From Bradyrhizobium australiense (GTDB lineage Bacteria > Pseudomonadota > Alphaproteobacteria > Rhizobiales > Xanthobacteraceae), in the NCBI RefSeq assembly GCF_013114825.1, contig NZ_JAAVLX010000013.1, positions 1 to 64,000 on the forward strand: 64,000 nt of DNA, in the 5' to 3' direction. The translations under genes were made by a program, and so were the position numbers. This document shows, one piece after another, positions 60,515 to 64,000 of this stretch. Positions within the stretch are counted from its first letter, which is position 1. Each line of letters begins with the position of its first letter. A model generated the notes under the pieces. That model was not told the DNA's origin. It saw only the letters and a program-made list of their open reading frames with translations, and did no database searches.

Positions 60515-61699
60515 ATGCTGTCGACTGACCCCACCTCGTTCCGCGCACAGTATCAGGCTCTGGTTTCCTCCGGAGCGATCGAGGCCGATGCCGCGCAGGC
60601 CGATGCTGCCGAGGCGTTCGCTGCGCTCGAAGAGCGCCTGTCGACCTACAAGCCGGCGCGCAAGCTAAGCCTGCTTGGCCGATTGTTCGGCGACAAGAGC
60701 GAACCGCCGCCGCGCGGGCTTTACGTTCATGGCGAGGTCGGCCGCGGCAAGACCATGCTGATGGACCTGTTCTTTCAGCACTCACCGGTCCAGCACAAGC
60801 GCCGTGCCCATTTCCACGAATTCATGGCCGAGGCGCATGAGAAGATCTACGCCTATCGCCAGAACATAGCGCGGGGTGAAATCGCAGACGGCGACGTGAT
60901 CGAACTGACGGCGAATGCAATCTTCGACGAGGCGTGGCTGTTGTGCTTCGACGAATTCCACGTCACCGACATCGCCGACGCCATGATCCTGGGGCGGCTG
61001 TTCTCAAAATTGTTCGAGCTCGGTACCGTCGTGGTGGCGACTTCGAACGTCGCGCCCGAAGACCTCTACAAGGGCGGCCTCAACCGCGCGCTGTTCCTGC
61101 CGTTCATTTCGCAGATCGAAGATCGTATGGACGTGTTGCGGCTCGATGCGCGCACCGATTTCCGGCTGGAAAAACTTGTCGGCGTGAAGATGTGGCTGGT
61201 GCCCCCGGATGATGAAGCCGGCGCCGCACTCGACCGCGCCTGGAGCAAGATGACCGGCAACGCGCCGTGCAAGCCGCGCGACATTGCGATCAAGGGCCGC
61301 GTCCTGCGCGTGCCCTGTTCGGCGCACGGCGTGGCGCGCTTTAGTTTCTCCGACATCTGCGAAAAGCCGCTGGCCGCCTCGGATTACCTGCGGCTGGCGC
61401 ACGATTATCACACCATCCTGATCGACCGCATTCCGGTGATGGATTACGCCGAGCGCAACGCCGCCAAGCGCTTTATCTCGCTGATCGACACGCTGTATGA
61501 CAACGCGGTGAAGCTGATGGCCTCGGCCGAAGCCGATCCGGTGTCGCTGTATCTAGCTACCGAGGGCGCTGAAGCCAACGAGTTCAAGCGAACCGCGTCG
61601 CGGCTGATCGAGATGAGTTCCGAATCCTACCTGGCCCTCCCGCACGGCCGGAAGGATTCCGCGGCCAGCGGATCTAGCACGGGGCTGGTGGAGACGTGA
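60515..61699 (+). CDS. zapE: Cell division protein ZapE (AFG1-like ATPase)
   Basis: The 394-residue AAA-type ATPase shows Walker A GLYVHGEVGRGKTMLMDLFF, Walker B LLCFDEFHVTDIADAMILGRLF, a sensor region VVVATSNVAPEDLYKGGLNR and the family segment FSFSDICEKPLAASDYLRL. ZapE is a Z-ring-associated ATPase; the mitochondrial homologue AFG1/LACE1 helps protein turnover. ATG 60515 is chosen over the open-frame start at 60428. It lies upstream of mdh, as in many alphaproteobacteria. Confidence 0.96.
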   Translation: MLSTDPTSFRAQYQALVSSGAIEADAAQADAAEAFAALEERLSTYKPARKLSLLGRLFGDKSEPPPRGLYVHGEVGRGKTMLMDLFFQHSPVQHKRRAHFHEFMAEAHEKIYAYRQNIARGEIADGDVIELTANAIFDEAWLLCFDEFHVTDIADAMILGRLFSKLFELGTVVVATSNVAPEDLYKGGLNRALFLPFISQIEDRMDVLRLDARTDFRLEKLVGVKMWLVPPDDEAGAALDRAWSKMTGNAPCKPRDIAIKGRVLRVPCSAHGVARFSFSDICEKPLAASDYLRLAHDYHTILIDRIPVMDYAERNAAKRFISLIDTLYDNAVKLMASAEADPVSLYLATEGAEANEFKRTASRLIEMSSESYLALPHGRKDSAASGSSTGLVET

Positions 61700-61701
61700 T
61701 C

Positions 61702-61815
61702 CGTCGTTCCGGGGCGCGCGAAGCGCGAACCTCAGGTGCGCGATTGCGCACTGGGGGATCCAGAAGTCGTGGCGCGAGATTCCGGGTCGATGCTGCGCAT
61801 CGCCCCGGAATGACG
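61702..61815. repeat. Palindromic repeat, family C, copy 2
   Basis: CGTCGTTCCGGGGCGCGCGA at the left and ATCGCCCCGGAATGACG at the right, enclosing AGGTGCGCGATTGCGCACTG and GATGCTGCGCATCG. It matches the element between sdhA and sdhB. Confidence 0.85.
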
Positions 61816-61960
61816 TTGCTTCTTGGCATACCTGACCGAATTCAAGGCGCGGCCTTAGAATTGGGCATGCCCCGGCTTGAACCGGCCATTCGAAAGGGAT
61901 AACCAGCCATCCAACTGATTATCCACCCCTCACTCTTCGTCTCAGAAGGACAAACTTCCC

Positions 61961-62929
61961 ATGGCGCGCGACAAGATTGCTTTGATTGGCTCCGGTCAGA
62001 TCGGCGGAACGCTGGCTCACCTCGTCGGCCTGAAGGAGCTCGGCGACGTCGTGATGTTCGATATCGCCGAGGGCGTTCCCCAGGGTAAAGCGCTCGACAT
62101 CGCGCAATCTTCCCCGGTCGACGGCTTCGACGCCCATCTCACCGGCGCCAATTCCTACGAGGCGCTCGATGGCGCCAAGGTCTGCATCGTCACTGCCGGT
62201 GTGCCGCGCAAGCCCGGCATGAGCCGTGACGACCTCCTGAGCATCAACCTCAAGGTCATGGAGCAGGTCGGCGCCGGCATCAAGAAATATGCGCCCGATG
62301 CGTTCGTCATCTGCATCACCAACCCGCTGGATGCGATGGTGTGGGCGCTTCAGAAAGCCTCTGGCCTGCCGCACAAGAAGGTGGTCGGCATGGCCGGGGT
62401 GCTCGACTCCGCGCGGTTCCGCTATTTCCTGGCCGATGAATTCAACGTCTCGGTCGAGGACGTCACCGCCTTCGTGCTCGGCGGCCACGGCGACACCATG
62501 GTGCCGCTGACGCGTTACTCCACCGTCGCCGGCATTCCGCTGCCTGATTTGGTCAAGATGGGCTGGACCTCGCAGACGCGCATCGACGAGATCGTCGACC
62601 GCACCCGCAACGGTGGCGCCGAAATCGTCAATCTGCTGAAGACCGGTTCGGCCTTCTACGCGCCGGCCGCTTCGGCGATCGCGATGGCGGAGAGCTATCT
62701 GAAGGACAAAAAGCGCGTGCTGCCCTGCGCCGCCTATCTCAACGGCGAGTACAGCGTGAAGGACATGTATGTTGGCGTCCCCGTCGTGATCGGCTCGAAG
62801 GGCGTCGAGCGCATCGTCGAGATTGAGCTGGCCGGCAAGGACCGCGAAGCTTTCGACAGGTCGGTCGGCGCCGTTCAGGGTTTGGTCGATGCCTGCAAGA
62901 AGATCGCGCCCGACCTGCTCGGACGTTGA
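61961..62929 (+). CDS. mdh: Malate dehydrogenase (NAD)
   Basis: The 322-residue enzyme oxidises malate to oxaloacetate. It is of the LDH-like type common in alphaproteobacteria, with IALIGSGQIGGTLAHL, VTAGVPRKPGMSRDDLLSIN, the substrate-binding ITNPLDAMVWALQ, and catalytic GGHGDTMVPLTRYSTVAG. AGAAGGA precedes the ATG. It heads the mdh-suc gene order, with sucC following. Confidence 0.98.
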   Translation: MARDKIALIGSGQIGGTLAHLVGLKELGDVVMFDIAEGVPQGKALDIAQSSPVDGFDAHLTGANSYEALDGAKVCIVTAGVPRKPGMSRDDLLSINLKVMEQVGAGIKKYAPDAFVICITNPLDAMVWALQKASGLPHKKVVGMAGVLDSARFRYFLADEFNVSVEDVTAFVLGGHGDTMVPLTRYSTVAGIPLPDLVKMGWTSQTRIDEIVDRTRNGGAEIVNLLKTGSAFYAPAASAIAMAESYLKDKKRVLPCAAYLNGEYSVKDMYVGVPVVIGSKGVERIVEIELAGKDREAFDRSVGAVQGLVDACKKIAPDLLGR

Positions 62930-62987
62930 TTTTACTCGGCTTTCGCCCCTCGCCGGGGCGAACGCCGTTTTCAGGGTTGCAGTTCTC

Positions 62988-63006
62988 TTGGTATATGGTA
63001 TGCCAA
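62988..63006. promoter_or_regulatory. TTGGTAT...ATGCCAA inverted repeat upstream of sucC
   Basis: TTGGTAT-ATGGT-ATGCCAA is a 19-base near-perfect inverted repeat 57 bases upstream of the sucC start. It shares TTGGTAT with the palindrome upstream of sdhC. A CGCCCC/GGGGCG hairpin lies just before it at 62945-62960. Confidence 0.35.
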
Positions 63007-63062
63007 CTACCAATGCCGGTGAACTGTAGAACTCGCCGCTAAGGGTTTTGGGGAGCGTCCAG

Positions 63063-64000
63063 ATGAATATCCATGAATACCAGGCCAAGGCTCTGCTGCG
63101 TGAATTCGGCGTGCCGATTTCGCGCGGCGTGCCTGTGTTGAAGGCCTCGGATTCTGAGGCTGCCGCCAAGCAGCTTCCCGGCCCGATCTGGGTGGTGAAG
63201 AGTCAGATCCATGCCGGCGGCCGCGGCAAGGGCAAGTTCAAGGAAGCTTCCGCCGGCGACAAGGGCGGCGTCCGCATCGCGAAATCCGTCGCCGAGGTCA
63301 ACGAATTCGCCAAGCAGATGCTGGGGGCGACGCTGGTCACGGTGCAGACCGGCCCGCAGGGCAAGCAGGTCAATCGCCTCTACATCGAGGAAGGATCGGA
63401 CATCGACAAGGAGTTTTATCTTTCAATTCTGGTCGATCGTGAATCTTCTGAAGTGTCATTCGTGGTTTCGACCGAAGGCGGCGTCAATATCGAAGAGGTA
63501 GCCCATAACACGCCTGAGAAGATCGTGACCTTCTCCGTCGATCCGGCAACCGGCATCATGGGCCATCACGGCCGCACGGTCGCGAAGGCCCTGAAGCTCA
63601 CCGGCGATCTCGCCAAGCAGACGGAAAAGCTGGTGACGCAGCTCTACACGGCCTTCGTTGCCAAGGACATGGCGATGCTGGAGATCAATCCGCTCGTGGT
63701 CACCAAGCAGGGCCAACTGCGCGTACTCGACGCCAAGGTATCGTTCGATGACAACGCGCTGTTCCGTCATCCCGAGGTGGCTGTGTCGTTACGCGATTTG
63801 ACCGAGGAAGATGCCAAGGAAGTCGAGGCGTCGAAGTACGATCTCAATTACGTCACGCTCGACGGCACCATCGGCTGCATGGTCAACGGCGCCGGCCTTG
63901 CGATGGCGACAATGGACATCATCAAGCTCTACGGCATGGAGCCCGCCAACTTCCTCGACGTCGGCGGCGGCGCCAGCAAGGAGAAGGTTGCGGCAGCCTT
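63063..64000 (+). CDS. sucC: Succinyl-CoA synthetase beta subunit (3' end outside window)
   Basis: About 312 residues are visible. The ADP-forming enzyme makes succinate and ATP from succinyl-CoA. It shows the ATP-grasp start MNIHEYQAKALLREFGVPISRG, VVKSQIHAGGRGKGKFKEA, LEINPLVVTKQGQLRVLDAKVSFDDNALFRHP and GCMVNGAGLAMATMDIIKLYG with the final NFLDVGGGASKEKV. GGGGAGC precedes the ATG. sucD is expected beyond the window. Confidence 0.98.
   Translation, partial: MNIHEYQAKALLREFGVPISRGVPVLKASDSEAAAKQLPGPIWVVKSQIHAGGRGKGKFKEASAGDKGGVRIAKSVAEVNEFAKQMLGATLVTVQTGPQGKQVNRLYIEEGSDIDKEFYLSILVDRESSEVSFVVSTEGGVNIEEVAHNTPEKIVTFSVDPATGIMGHHGRTVAKALKLTGDLAKQTEKLVTQLYTAFVAKDMAMLEINPLVVTKQGQLRVLDAKVSFDDNALFRHPEVAVSLRDLTEEDAKEVEASKYDLNYVTLDGTIGCMVNGAGLAMATMDIIKLYGMEPANFLDVGGGASKEKVAAA

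Overview
The window looks like a chromosomal segment of a Bradyrhizobium-type alphaproteobacterium (Rhizobiales, Nitrobacteraceae). The basis is the high GC content with strongly GC-biased third codon positions, the products recognised (a Rhodopseudomonas-like malonyl-CoA synthetase, rplS-trmD-rimM-rpsP-ffh, ccmABCDG, mdh-sucC) and many short palindromic repeats of the kind that fill Bradyrhizobium intergenic DNA. It is nearly all core chromosome: no rRNA, tRNA, CRISPR array, transposase or prophage was seen. Assignments come from reading the protein sequences, not from database searches.

Layout. 0-6.6 kb: the start of a Pro-rich exported protein, a small Pro-rich protein, a VOC protein, an FkbM methyltransferase, an SbmA/BacA-like ABC exporter and a large orphan hybrid histidine kinase, all on the minus strand. 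6.8-10.4 kb: succinate dehydrogenase sdhCDAB. 10.6-16.3 kb: a LysR regulator divergent from a TSUP permease, a damaged small gene, matB, an SDR oxidoreductase and a truncated C45-type hydrolase followed by a second copy of the SDR gene's 3' end. 16.5-20 kb: a fasciclin protein, a membrane cytochrome b with a Tat-exported molybdopterin oxidoreductase, and an MFS permease. 20-28.6 kb: leuB, asd, a YqhA-family membrane protein, beta-carbonic anhydrase, a CitE-like lyase, a glycosyltransferase-like protein, leuD and a zincin. 28.6-30.8 kb: four small exported proteins rich in His, Arg, Tyr or Gly. 31-37 kb: leuC and the ribosome/SRP block rplS-trmD-rimM-rpsP-ffh. 37.5-45.1 kb: an MBL hydrolase, SIMPL and GyrI-like proteins, dapF-mtaB, an RluA synthase, ftsY and yciB. 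45.3-49 kb: an HhH protein and cytochrome c maturation genes ccmABCDG. 49.2-64 kb: acnA, DUF1223 and DUF2794 proteins, a GNAT, a Bax-inhibitor-1 protein, an FtsX-type ABC pair with a divergent arylesterase, thpR, zapE, mdh and the start of sucC.

How it fits together. The window carries much of the TCA cycle (acnA, sdhCDAB, mdh, sucC), the isomerase and dehydrogenase steps of leucine synthesis (leuCD, leuB), lysine/threonine precursor synthesis (asd, dapF) and both protein partners of the SRP pathway (ffh, ftsY). The most interesting regulatory signal is a set of three TAGAA-N3-TTCTA-like sites, resembling the Irr iron control element. They lie in front of acnA/ccmA, sdhC and leuC, which encode Fe-S enzymes or haem-handling proteins. 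A second shared word, TTGGTAT, occurs in palindromic settings upstream of sdhC and sucC. I found no convincing new multi-gene system. The best candidates for unexplained biology are the small exported-protein cluster, the SDR-tail duplication with the truncated hydrolase, and the damaged gene at 12.5-12.9 kb.
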